NCBI RefSeq assembly: GCF_038561935.1
Contig: NZ_CP102770.1
Span: forward strand, 2,418,001-2,482,000
Direction: 5' to 3'
DNA: 64,000 nt
Source of the DNA: Myxococcus stipitatus
Lineage (GTDB): Bacteria; Myxococcota; Myxococcia; Myxococcales; Myxococcaceae
In this document: positions 56,782 to 64,000 of the stretch, piece by piece
Numbering within the stretch: position 1 is the stretch's first letter
Layout of the letters: each line of letters begins with the position of its first letter
Program-made: the position numbers and the translations under genes
The notes under the pieces: generated by a model
The model's database searches: none
Told to the model about the DNA's origin: nothing
Seen by the model: only the letters and a program-made list of their open reading frames with translations

Positions 56782-57624
56782 ATGACGACCCAGGCCCTCA
56801 AGATGCAGCGTGATGTCGAGCAGGATGACCCGCTCGAGGACTTCCAGCCCCGCGACGTCGCGTTGTTGGGGGAGACGCGGAAGGTCTACGTGTCGGGGAG
56901 TGGGCCGGCCGTCATCGTCATGGCGGAGATGCCGGGCATCAGTCCTCGGGTCGCGCGCTTCGCCCGATGGGTGAGGGAGGCGGGCTTCACCGTCTGGATG
57001 CCCAGCCTCTTCGGCAAGGATGGCGCGGTGCCCACGGCGAAGGAGGGCAAGGCCGTCTTCGAGCGGGTGTGCATCAGCAAGGAGTTCCGGGCGCTGGGCG
57101 GGAATGCGTCGAGCCCCATCACCGTGTGGTTGAGGGCGCTCGCCGCGCATGCCCACGCGGAATGTGGGGGGCCGGGGGTGGGGGCCATCGGGATGTGCCT
57201 CACCGGCAACTTCGCGCTGTCGATGATGCTGGAGAAGTCGGTGCTGGCGCCGGTGCTGTCGCAGCCGTCGCTGCCGCTGGACGAGCCCGAGGCGGTCAAC
57301 ATCTCGACGGAGGAGCTCGAGGTGGTGAAGCAGCGGCTGGAGAAGGAGGACCTGTCGGTGCTCGCGTACCGGTTCGAGGGAGACGCCTTCTGCAAGGCGG
57401 AGCGCTTCGCCGCCTATCAGAAGGCGCTCGGTGAGCGGTTCCAAGGGCGGGTCCTGCCCGACAGCGCGGCGGGCCCGAAGTCCTCTCGCCCCGATGACTT
57501 CTTCCGCTTCATCCCCACGCCGCACAGCGTGATGACCGTCCACCTGGTCGACGAGGCGGGCTCACCGACCTCGGCGGCGAGAGACGAAGTGCTCGCGTTC
57601 TTCCGGCGGCGGCTCCTGCCGTAG
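56782..57624 (+). CDS. Dienelactone hydrolase family protein
   Basis: 280 aa from ATG 56782 (GGAGGA about 10 nt upstream). Alpha/beta hydrolase of the DLH type: nucleophile C139 in GMCLTGNFAL, and PSLFGKDG near 75-82. The catalytic His is probably in TPHSVMTV near the C-terminus. Family members hydrolyse dienelactone and related compounds, but many DLH-like proteins have other esters as substrates. It is divergent from the GlxA-type regulator. Confidence 0.9.
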   Translation: MTTQALKMQRDVEQDDPLEDFQPRDVALLGETRKVYVSGSGPAVIVMAEMPGISPRVARFARWVREAGFTVWMPSLFGKDGAVPTAKEGKAVFERVCISKEFRALGGNASSPITVWLRALAAHAHAECGGPGVGAIGMCLTGNFALSMMLEKSVLAPVLSQPSLPLDEPEAVNISTEELEVVKQRLEKEDLSVLAYRFEGDAFCKAERFAAYQKALGERFQGRVLPDSAAGPKSSRPDDFFRFIPTPHSVMTVHLVDEAGSPTSAARDEVLAFFRRRLLP

Positions 57625-57754
57625 CGAGTCCGGAGAGCGGAGCCTCAGACGGGCCCTGCCTCGATGGCGTCACTCATGACGAGCGGCGATGCCTGGGGGC
57701 TTCTGGCGGAGGCGGTTCGACCCATGCCGTGAGGTGCTTCGGGCGTCAGGACCC

Positions 57755-57783
57755 GAGCTGCCCGGCGAGACACCGGGCAGCTC
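57755..57783. terminator. 11-bp hairpin between convergent genes
   Basis: GAGCTGCCCGG (57755-57765) pairs exactly with CCGGGCAGCTC (57773-57783) across a 7-nt loop. It lies 10 nt beyond the stop of the zinc-ribbon gene (ends 57793 on the minus strand) and downstream of the hydrolase gene, so it can serve both. No T-run follows. Confidence 0.55.
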
Positions 57784-57792
57784 ACGGCCGGA

Positions 57793-59022
57793 CTACTTCT
57801 CGGGAGCGGGGGCGGACGGTTTCTCCTCGACGACGATGGAGACCTGTCCGTCCTTCTCCTGGACGTTGTGGGTGCTGCCGAGGCCGAAGCGCTGGAACTC
57901 CTCGAGGCTCTTCGGCGTGTACGTCACATCCGGCTTCGCTTCCGTGCCCTGGAACACCACGCTGTAAGTACCCGTGCGCGTGTCGCGCTCCTTCTCGCCA
58001 TTCAGCAGCGCCTGAGCGGGCTTCAGCTCGGCCTCCGAGGGCCAGTGCGTCGCGAGCGTGTTCCCCCGGGCCTTCACGTCCCGGTCGTGGCTCCACGTCC
58101 ACTCCTTCCACGCGAACCAGGGCGCTTCACGCGGCTCGCTCCGGTAGCGTGGCTCCTTGCGCGAGCGCCGCTCGTCCACGTAGCGCGGCACCTTGCGCGT
58201 CTTCTTCACGGTGCAGTAGCGCGTGGTGCAGCGCTCCTCGCCGCCCGTGCACGTCTCCTTGCACGTGGCGAAGCCGTTCTTGTTGCTCGTGCAGGTCTCC
58301 TTGCACTTCTTGGGCGTCCGGGAGCAGTCCTCGCCGCAGGCTTCCTTGTCCTTGTAGGACTCGGTCGTGTAGCCGTCCTGGCGCTTCTCCGTGTAGTAGA
58401 CGGTCTCGTAGCCCGTCAGGATCCGCTCGTCGTGGTGGTGGCGCGTGCCCAGGGGCTTCACCTGGAGCGCCCCGTCGGGCCGGTCCTCGGCGAAGCCTTC
58501 CTTGTCGGTCAGCCGGTAGCGCTCCACGCTCACCGTGTGCTCCCACGTCACGGCCTTGACCTGGAGCGCCTGGGGCTTGTCCTTCATCGACCCCGAGCAG
58601 ACGAAGCACGGGCAGCACGCGAGGACGCCGATGATGAGCGCCCAGACGTACCACGGCAGTCGCTTGCGCTTCTTCGTCTCGGGCGGGAGCTCGGGGGCCG
58701 GTTGCGGCGCCTCCTCCGCGGGCTCAGGCAGCGCGGCGCCGCAGTTCTTGCAGCTGCCGTCGTAGGCGCGCTGGTCGCTCTCGCAATAGGCACATCGCCA
58801 GTTCGGGCCCGCCGTGGCCATCCGAAGCAGTGCTTCGTCGGTCACCGAGACCGCCGAGGACGGGTCCTCCGGCATCTCGTACTCTTCGCTGCCGTCCTTG
58901 GCGTTCTTGCACTGCTGGCACACCTGGTGCCGGCCGAGGTTGCGGTGGCTGCAACTGGAACAGCGCCAGAACATCTCAATATGCCGCTCGGACATTCTCT
59001 TTTTGTCACCCCTCTTGCTCAC
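57793..59022 (-). CDS. Zinc-ribbon membrane protein with Cys-rich periplasmic region
   Basis: 409 aa. Two N-terminal zinc ribbons (WRCSSCSHRNLGRHQVCQQC at about 20-39, and WRCAYCESDQRAYDGSCKNC at about 75-94), then a Pro/Glu linker and one membrane helix (about 122-145, WYVWALIIGVLACCPCFVC). The rest is extracytoplasmic, with ten cysteines in CxxxC spacing at about 230-270 (CKETCTSNKNGFATCKETC) and many charged residues. The two-ribbon, one-helix layout resembles proteins with Ran-type zinc fingers that bind unknown partners. No enzyme motif is visible. Confidence 0.72.
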   Translation of the reverse strand: MSKRGDKKRMSERHIEMFWRCSSCSHRNLGRHQVCQQCKNAKDGSEEYEMPEDPSSAVSVTDEALLRMATAGPNWRCAYCESDQRAYDGSCKNCGAALPEPAEEAPQPAPELPPETKKRKRLPWYVWALIIGVLACCPCFVCSGSMKDKPQALQVKAVTWEHTVSVERYRLTDKEGFAEDRPDGALQVKPLGTRHHHDERILTGYETVYYTEKRQDGYTTESYKDKEACGEDCSRTPKKCKETCTSNKNGFATCKETCTGGEERCTTRYCTVKKTRKVPRYVDERRSRKEPRYRSEPREAPWFAWKEWTWSHDRDVKARGNTLATHWPSEAELKPAQALLNGEKERDTRTGTYSVVFQGTEAKPDVTYTPKSLEEFQRFGLGSTHNVQEKDGQVSIVVEEKPSAPAPEK

Positions 59023-59085
59023 CCCAATGAGCCACGGCCTCTATAGCACGTGGCGTCCGGGTGCGTGAGATGGCGCCCCTCGCCC

Positions 59086-59502
59086 TCAGGCCAGCGTCAG
59101 GAGCGCGCCGCAGACCATCAGCGCCACGCCCAGCACCAGCTTCCACGTCATGGGCTCACTCAGGAGCGCCCAGGCCAGCAGGAGCGTGAGCGCCAGGCTG
59201 AGCTTGTCGATGGGCGCCACGCGCGAGGCCGGCGCGAGCTGGAGCGCGCGGAAGTAGGCGAGCCATGAGAGGCCCGTGGCCACACCCGAGAGCGCGAGGA
59301 ACAGCCACGTGCGCCGGCTCAGGCTGGTGAGCGCCGCGCCTTCTCCCCGCGCCAGGGCGATGCTCCACGCGAAGACGAGCACCACCCCGGTGCGCAACGC
59401 GGTGGCGAGCGTCGAGGGAACACCCTCGACGCCCACCTTGGCGAGAATGGCGGTCAGCGCGGCGAAGACCGCGGATGCCAAGGCAAACATCCACCACGTC
59501 AT
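59086..59502 (-). CDS. Half-size EamA family membrane protein
   Basis: 138 aa with five membrane helices and a single EamA repeat (FALASAVFAALTAILAKVGVEGV near the start, then WLAYFRALQLAPASRVAPIDKLS). Half-size EamA/DMT proteins work as dimers in drug or amine transport. ATG at 59502. It follows the 455-aa membrane-protein gene after 27 nt on the same strand, which suggests an operon. Confidence 0.86.
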   Translation of the reverse strand: MTWWMFALASAVFAALTAILAKVGVEGVPSTLATALRTGVVLVFAWSIALARGEGAALTSLSRRTWLFLALSGVATGLSWLAYFRALQLAPASRVAPIDKLSLALTLLLAWALLSEPMTWKLVLGVALMVCGALLTLA

Positions 59503-59529
59503 CAGGCGACTCCTTGTCGACGACGCCCG

Positions 59530-60897
59530 CTACGGCTTGGACAGGCCTCGCAAGAACGAGATGTCTCCAAAGTCCCACAGGCGGGAGGGATGGGTGTCGA
59601 CATCCAGCGGCAAGCCGTTCCAGTTGACGACGGCGGAGCTGGTGGCGCCCCTGAAGTGGGTGAAGAAGCTCAAGCCCGCGAGCAGCACGAAGGTCACCAC
59701 GAAGCCGCGCTTCCAGACAGGCACGGGCGTGGGCGACGGGGCCGCCATCCTCAGCCGGTCCACGACGGGGACCAGGAAGTAGCAGAGGTACGGCGTCATG
59801 TCCGTCATGTAGCGCGGCCCATACGAGTGCCCCGCCCACCAGTGGGGGAAGCTGGAGACCGTGAGCCAGTGGACCACGAGGATGAGGCCGAGGATGACGG
59901 CCTCCACCCGGTGGCTCTTGTCACGCAGCTCCAGGAACAGCCCGTAGAGCGAGAGCAGGAAGATGGGGGAGTAGATGAACAGGCCGCGGGCGGGGCTGAC
60001 CAGGTTGCCCGCGAGCGCCTCCGCCATCAGCGCGCCGCTCTGGGGCGTGATGCGTCCGGCCTGGAAGTACGGCGGGAGGATGGCCGAGTAGACGCTCCAG
60101 TTGTAGGCGAAGAAGGTGGCCGCGACGAGCAGGCCCATGCCGCAGTACGCGAGGAAGTAGCGGCGGTAGCGGATCGCCACCAGGAGGGAGAGCAGAATCA
60201 CGGACAGGCTGTTCGTCGGCCGCATCACGTAGGACAGGCCCACGAAGAGCCCGGCCCAGGTCGCGCTGGAGGGGACTCGCCGGGCCCGGACCAATAGCCA
60301 CAGCGCGATGGAGAGCATCAGCACGGACGGGCCATGCTGTCCCAGGTCCCGTGTCGCGGTGGACCAGACGGAGCTGCAGAAGGCGAAGACACCCGTCACC
60401 ACCAGCGCCCACCGCCAGGGCAGCAGCTCCGACGCCATGAGCTGGATGAACACCGCCGCCAGCCCCATGAACAGCGAGGCGAGCACCATCTCCGTGGTGA
60501 AGAAGAACGACGCGTCGATGTTGCCCACGCGCGCGAAGTTCTTCTTCCAGTTGGAGACCCCCTTGTTGAGCTTGGGGATGTGCTCCACCACGGGCGCGAC
60601 CAGGTTCACTCCGCCGTTGAAGACCCAGATGGGCCCCAGGGCGAGCAGCGCGGAGCCCACCGGGAAGAAGTTCCGGTACTTCCCGTCGATGACCTCCACC
60701 GCGCCCGGGTAGTAGTGGAAGGCGTCCTGGTACTCGTTCAGGTCCGCGTTCCCCTCGCGGATGATGCTGAAGACGGTGGGCAGGCTCCAGAACAGGTCCC
60801 CGACACCCTTGATGGGGCAGCACTCGTAGACGAGGGTGACGACCACGAAGACCAGCGCGAGACTCCAGCGAGGTCCTCTCGATGATGACTGCTTCAA
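59530..60897 (-). CDS. Multi-spanning membrane protein (glycosyltransferase-like, GT-C shape)
   Basis: 455 aa from TTG 60897, supported by AGGAG 7 nt upstream. About ten to twelve hydrophobic helices. A soluble-looking loop near 35-70 (SLPTVFSIIREGNADLNEY) follows the first helix, and further loops contain WSTATRDLGQHGPS and HWWAGHSYGPRYMTDMTPY. The layout resembles GT-C glycosyltransferases or lipid-linked sugar transferases (ArnT/PMT group). An acidic pair near the first loop fits, but the family is not certain. Shared direction with the EamA gene downstream. Confidence 0.7.
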   Translation of the reverse strand: MKQSSSRGPRWSLALVFVVVTLVYECCPIKGVGDLFWSLPTVFSIIREGNADLNEYQDAFHYYPGAVEVIDGKYRNFFPVGSALLALGPIWVFNGGVNLVAPVVEHIPKLNKGVSNWKKNFARVGNIDASFFFTTEMVLASLFMGLAAVFIQLMASELLPWRWALVVTGVFAFCSSVWSTATRDLGQHGPSVLMLSIALWLLVRARRVPSSATWAGLFVGLSYVMRPTNSLSVILLSLLVAIRYRRYFLAYCGMGLLVAATFFAYNWSVYSAILPPYFQAGRITPQSGALMAEALAGNLVSPARGLFIYSPIFLLSLYGLFLELRDKSHRVEAVILGLILVVHWLTVSSFPHWWAGHSYGPRYMTDMTPYLCYFLVPVVDRLRMAAPSPTPVPVWKRGFVVTFVLLAGLSFFTHFRGATSSAVVNWNGLPLDVDTHPSRLWDFGDISFLRGLSKP

Positions 60898-60966
60898 CGC
60901 GCGCTCCTGTCTCGGTCCGGGAGGGGGCTTCTAGCACGCTCCCGGTGAGCCGGTGGCGGCGCGAGG

Positions 60967-61287
60967 TCAGGTGACCATGTTCGTGCTCATGAACTCCTGG
61001 AGGAGCTGGATGAAGGACTCCCAGCTCCCCTTGGTCAGCACCCACTGCTGGAGCCGCTGGCGGAGCGCGATGGCCTTGCCGCTCTGGCGGCCCAGTCCCT
61101 GGGCCGTCGTGTCGAGGTCCAGGTTCGCCGTGTCCGCGAGGTCCTCCACCAGGTTGATGGCATCCTCGAGCAGCGGCAGGTCGGTCCGGATGAGGGGCTT
61201 GACCCTCTTCCCCTCGGCCGCACCCCACTCGGGCGGGGCGCGGATGCGCGAGAGCTCCCCACGAATTCTCCGGTCAAACCCAGGCAT
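60967..61287 (-). CDS. Small helical protein of unknown function
   Basis: 106 aa from ATG 61287 (GGGAGAAGCGGGG upstream). Mostly helical: LPLLEDAINLVEDLADTANL and RQRLQQWVLTKGSWESFIQLL. The last helix pair faintly resembles effector-associated adaptor domains of bacterial conflict systems, but the similarity is weak and was judged by eye only. A longer frame to 61536 is Arg-rich and not used. Confidence 0.55.
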   Translation of the reverse strand: MPGFDRRIRGELSRIRAPPEWGAAEGKRVKPLIRTDLPLLEDAINLVEDLADTANLDLDTTAQGLGRQSGKAIALRQRLQQWVLTKGSWESFIQLLQEFMSTNMVT

Positions 61288-61391
61288 GTGCCCCGCTTCT
61301 CCCGGGCGTTCCTGGCGGGTTGGTTGCGGATGACCGCTTTGTTCCAGGCGTCGCGGAGCAGGTGCCGCGGGACGACGTGACGACGATGCCG

Positions 61392-61595
61392 TCAGCCGCC
61401 ACTGCTGTCCTTGTAACTGGGCATCTGCTGCTTGAAGGACTCGCGGAAGTCGATGCGTGTCTCGGACAGGAGGTGCTCGGTGACGACGTACTTCTTCTTC
61501 CGGGCCTTGACCGTCCGCAGGAGGGCGACGACGCACCGCTGGGCATTGAAGGACACGACGGGTCCCCTCGCAGGTCGTCCACGGTCAGTGCTCAT
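61392..61595 (-). CDS. Possible small Lys-rich protein
   Basis: 67 aa from ATG 61595, or about 55 aa from a GTG inside. It carries the motif FNAQRCVVALLRTVKARKKK and TEHLLSETRIDFRESFKQQM. Lys-rich composition in GC-rich DNA supports coding. No ribosome site is obvious and no family is recognised. Weak call. Confidence 0.35.
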   Translation of the reverse strand: MSTDRGRPARGPVVSFNAQRCVVALLRTVKARKKKYVVTEHLLSETRIDFRESFKQQMPSYKDSSGG

Positions 61596-61746
61596 GGGGA
61601 GGAAGCCACGCGACACGAATCCGCCCGGCCCTGCGCAAGCTCCATGCCCCTGAGTCCCACCCAGGGAGTGCCGAGGGCGCCTCGGGTGACGGGGGGCGGC
61701 GCGTCCTGCTGGAACCCGGCCGCGTCCCGACGGAACGTGAAGGCGG

Positions 61747-62142
61747 TTACCGCCGGAAGAACGCGCGCTGTTGGAAGCGCAGGCCGTCGAGCACCTGCTC
61801 CACGCGCGCCTGGGACAGCGCGCCGATGCGCTCACCGAGGCGGGACTTCTCCACCGACGAAATTCGCGAGACGACCACCACGCTCTGCTTGGAGAGGTTG
61901 CCCTCGCCCGGCTCCAGCAGCACGTTCCCGGGCTCGCTGGCGCGGTGCGGGTTGGAGGTCAGCGCACACATCACCACGGTGGTGATGCGCGAGTGATTGA
62001 AGACGTCCTCCTGCACCACGACATGCGGATGCGAGTAGTCCGGGGGGGGCCCGCGCGAGTCATCCGGAGCCACCCAGAACACGTCGCCTCGGTGGATGTC
62101 CTCGGACCGGGGGCCTGGGGGGCTTGCTGGGTTCGTCGTCAT
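61747..62142 (-). CDS. PemK/MazF-like toxin (stand-alone endoribonuclease candidate)
   Basis: 131 aa. MazF/PemK fold: RGDVFWVAPDDSRGPPPDYSHPHVVVQEDVFNHS (about 18-51) then ITTVVMCALTSNPHRASEPGNVLLEPGEGNLSKQSVVVVSRISSVEKS. The conserved GDVxxV, HPxVVVQ and V(V/S)xxxS(K/S)xxL features are seen. Such toxins cut single-stranded RNA at short sites. No antitoxin-like gene is adjacent, which recalls the solitary MazF of Myxococcus xanthus used in developmental cell death (from memory). Whether it is the orthologue is not shown. Confidence 0.82.
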   Translation of the reverse strand: MTTNPASPPGPRSEDIHRGDVFWVAPDDSRGPPPDYSHPHVVVQEDVFNHSRITTVVMCALTSNPHRASEPGNVLLEPGEGNLSKQSVVVVSRISSVEKSRLGERIGALSQARVEQVLDGLRFQQRAFFRR

Positions 62143-62231
62143 GGCGCGCCCGCGAGCCTCGCCCGCGGGGGGCTCCGTGGCAAGGCGCCGGGGCTTTCGT
62201 CGGACGGCGGAGGCGCTTGATAGGGACGTCC

Positions 62232-63167
62232 ATGACCCATCGCTTTCGCGTGTCGGCCTTGCAGTGGGTGTCTTGGCTCGTGGTCCTCCTGTGCGGGGTT
62301 CCCGCCATGGCCAAGGGGGCGGAGCGTCCGGAGTCCGTCGAGCTGCGCTGGAAGGTCGCGCGAGCGCCTCAGCGCTATGTGCTGAGCGTGCGGCGTGTGC
62401 CCGAGGGCACGGGGCTGATTCGCCATGAGCCTTCCGCCGTGAGCCTCTGGGGGCTGCCGGAGGAGGAGCGCGTGAAGGGGGGCGTGCTGCTCATGCCGAG
62501 CGAGCTGGAGCTGTCGGCGGAGCTGTCGCGCCTGCCCTCGGGGGATGTCTCCGCGCAGGTGAAGATGACGCGGGTCGTGGATGCGGCGCCGGAGGAGGAC
62601 TCTCCCGCGGCCGTGCGGAGGCGGCGGCTCTTCAAGGCGCTGGAGGGGCAGGTCGTGGCCTCCTCGTCGATGATGGACCTGGGAATCATCACGGCGCAGC
62701 TGACGCCCGTGCAGCACAACCTGGTGGCGCTCCTGTTCGAGCTGCCGGGGCGTCGCGTCGCCGTGGGCGACACCTGGACGCACAGCGCGGACCTGGTGGG
62801 GGCGCGCTCGCCGTTCGACATGATGTTCTGGGAGGAGGAGCGCAGCGTGCGGGTCAACCGCGTCCGGCTCGCGTCGCTCGTGCGCGAAGCCAAGGGGCGC
62901 ACCGTGGCGGTCATCGACTTCACGCTCATCGCGCAGGACCAGGGCGACTACGTGAGCTGGGGACCGGGACGCAAGCGCGTCCCGGCCTCCGATGCGGCGC
63001 ACTATGTGGGGCGGGGGGAGTTCCTCGTGGAGGAGGGCCGGTGGCGGAGCCTCTCCGGAGAGATCTCCCTGCGCGCCTCGGGGGGCGTGCTGGCGATGGA
63101 CCTGACGCATCGGTTCACGATGACGCCGGTGGATTCATCGCCAGCGAGTGGCCTCAGAGCTCGTTGA
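62232..63167 (+). CDS. Secreted DUF6263-like protein of unknown function
   Basis: 311 aa from ATG 62232. Signal peptide about 1-28 (WVSWLVVLLCGVPAMAKG). The mature part is beta-rich: ELRWKVARAPQRYVLSVRRV near the start, LTPVQHNLVALLFELPGRRVAVGDTW in the middle, and RSLSGEISLRASGGV near the end. This agrees with secreted DUF6263-type proteins common in myxobacteria. Function unknown. Its 3' end overlaps the convergent LVIVD gene by 14 nt. Confidence 0.75.
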   Translation: MTHRFRVSALQWVSWLVVLLCGVPAMAKGAERPESVELRWKVARAPQRYVLSVRRVPEGTGLIRHEPSAVSLWGLPEEERVKGGVLLMPSELELSAELSRLPSGDVSAQVKMTRVVDAAPEEDSPAAVRRRRLFKALEGQVVASSSMMDLGIITAQLTPVQHNLVALLFELPGRRVAVGDTWTHSADLVGARSPFDMMFWEEERSVRVNRVRLASLVREAKGRTVAVIDFTLIAQDQGDYVSWGPGRKRVPASDAAHYVGRGEFLVEEGRWRSLSGEISLRASGGVLAMDLTHRFTMTPVDSSPASGLRAR

Positions 63168-64000
63168 GAATCAACAAGCCGCGAGCAAGGTCCACGAGGT
63201 ACACGTAGCCATCCCCGGGGACGCGGATGCCGATGGCACCGTCGAGGAGGTCATCGGTCCGACCGGGGTCCGACTCGCGATAGGTGTTGAAGTACGCAAT
63301 CTCTCGCGGCTGGGTGGGATTGGAGACATCCAGCACGCGCAAGCCCTCATGGTAGTAGGCGATGTAGAGCAGCTTGTCCTTGAGGATGAGATTGTGGATG
63401 GACGTCTGGGGCCGCAGCTTGTAGCGGCCGATGAGCTGGATGTTCGCCGGGTCCGTCACGTCCAGCACCCGCAGGTGGGTGCCCGAACCCTCACCGCCCT
63501 CGAAGGCGATGGTCTTCCCGGCGAAGGTCCCCACGGCGCTTGCGTGGCTCAACGGCTCCCGCCCGTCCACGGAGAAGGTGTAGCGGCCGAGCTGTCGCGG
63601 GTTCTTCGCATCCTTCACGTCAAAGACAACGTAGCCCGTCGAGAACTGGTTGACGTAGAGCTTCTCTTCATAGGCGAAGGAGTCATGGGCGGAGGGCACC
63701 CAGGACACTTCGTCGGGGGTGACCAGGCGGTTGAGCAGGACGGGCTCGAGCGGCGAGGAGATGTCGAAGATGAGCGTCTCCCCGGTCACCGCCGGAAGCG
63801 GGGACACCGCATACAGCCGGTTGCCCTCCACGAAGAGGGTGTGGACGTTGATGGGCGCGCCCGCCGGCAGGCTGCGCACGAAGACGGGCTCGGCGGGATT
63901 GGAGATGTCGAAGACGATGACGCCCATGGCCTTGCTGGCGATGTAGAGCGCGTTGTCCTTGGCCCAGGCCGCGTTCCAGTAGGAGTCGCCGGGGATGGTG
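63154..64000 (-). CDS. LVIVD-repeat beta-propeller protein (5' end cut by window edge)
   Basis: At least 282 residues are visible and the frame stays open to base 64000, so the N-terminus lies outside. Repeats of the LVIVD kind: MGVIVFDISNPAEPVFVRSL, TLIFDISSPLEPVLLNRL, YVVFDVKDAKNPRQLGRY, LRVLDVTDPANIQLIGRY and LRVLDVSNPTQPREIAYF, five blades in view. Proteins of this family are secreted or surface beta-propellers of myxobacteria with unknown ligands. The repeats are regularly spaced at about 45 residues. Confidence 0.9.
   Translation of the reverse strand, partial: TIPGDSYWNAAWAKDNALYIASKAMGVIVFDISNPAEPVFVRSLPAGAPINVHTLFVEGNRLYAVSPLPAVTGETLIFDISSPLEPVLLNRLVTPDEVSWVPSAHDSFAYEEKLYVNQFSTGYVVFDVKDAKNPRQLGRYTFSVDGREPLSHASAVGTFAGKTIAFEGGEGSGTHLRVLDVTDPANIQLIGRYKLRPQTSIHNLILKDKLLYIAYYHEGLRVLDVSNPTQPREIAYFNTYRESDPGRTDDLLDGAIGIRVPGDGYVYLVDLARGLLILNEL

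Overview
The window is a very GC-rich (about 70%), gene-dense bacterial chromosome segment with almost all codons ending in G or C. Three things point to a myxobacterium (Myxococcus, Corallococcus, Cystobacter or a close relative): a serine/threonine kinase with a C-terminal PEGA domain next to an FHA-sigma54 activator, several secreted proteins of no known family, and a giant RHS toxin and a polyketide operon side by side. I recognise 46 protein genes, two of them cut by the window edges. I see no rRNA, tRNA, CRISPR array or insertion sequence.

Layout. (1) 1-6.4 kb, minus strand: a heavy-metal export operon, read as CDF transporter, small Cys-rich periplasmic protein, TolC-like outer-membrane channel, HlyD-type adaptor lipoprotein and CzcA-type RND pump (cut by the left edge). 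A divergent ynfA-type gene follows. (2) 7.0-20.6 kb, minus strand: a toxin-like locus with a CHAP-domain protein, a 2816-residue Tc/RHS cocoon protein, a 292-residue protein made of three repeats and a 1044-residue orphan protein. (3) 20.8-27.2 kb, plus strand: secreted protein, alpha/beta hydrolase, then a tight signalling operon (lipoprotein, FHA-sigma54 activator, TPR protein, PEGA kinase) and a Cys-rich lipoprotein. (4) 27.3-33.1 kb: a YeiH-type exporter flanked by two LysR regulators, then a fatty-acid hydroxylase-like protein, an AraC regulator, a His-rich periplasmic protein and a cytochrome c. (5) 33.6-48.2 kb: a lipid-polyketide locus. A five-gene minus-strand operon encodes a fatty acyl-AMP ligase, two AT-less PKS proteins, a membrane desaturase and an alpha/beta hydrolase. 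A second, unrelated desaturase converges on it. (6) 48.7-64 kb: mixed genes for transporters, regulators and small enzymes, a paired beta-propeller/beta-sandwich operon, a Cys-rich zinc-ribbon membrane protein, a stand-alone MazF/PemK-like toxin and a LVIVD-repeat protein.

How the genes work together. In the polyketide operon the ligase should adenylate a fatty acid and load it on the N-terminal ACP of the first PKS. The two KS domains would then extend it twice using a malonyl transferase encoded elsewhere, because no AT is present. Ketoreduction, dehydration, methylation and a crotonase-type step follow, and the desaturase and hydrolase would tailor and release the product. All five genes overlap or are less than 20 nt apart. 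A cluster of CTGTAA boxes with an inverted repeat sits just upstream. In the toxin locus the RHS protein resembles a fused TcB-TcC cocoon, but no TcA pore gene is present and its neighbours are unfamiliar.

Best candidates for something undescribed: the AT-less lipid-PKS operon with its unusual second protein (DH-ACP-KR-MT-crotonase, no KS); the RHS locus with its three companion genes; the two-gene propeller/sandwich system at 50.8-53.5 kb; and a pair of near-identical ECF-sigma-like promoter elements in front of the metal operon and the CHAP gene. Functions are inferred from motifs read by eye; no database search was possible.
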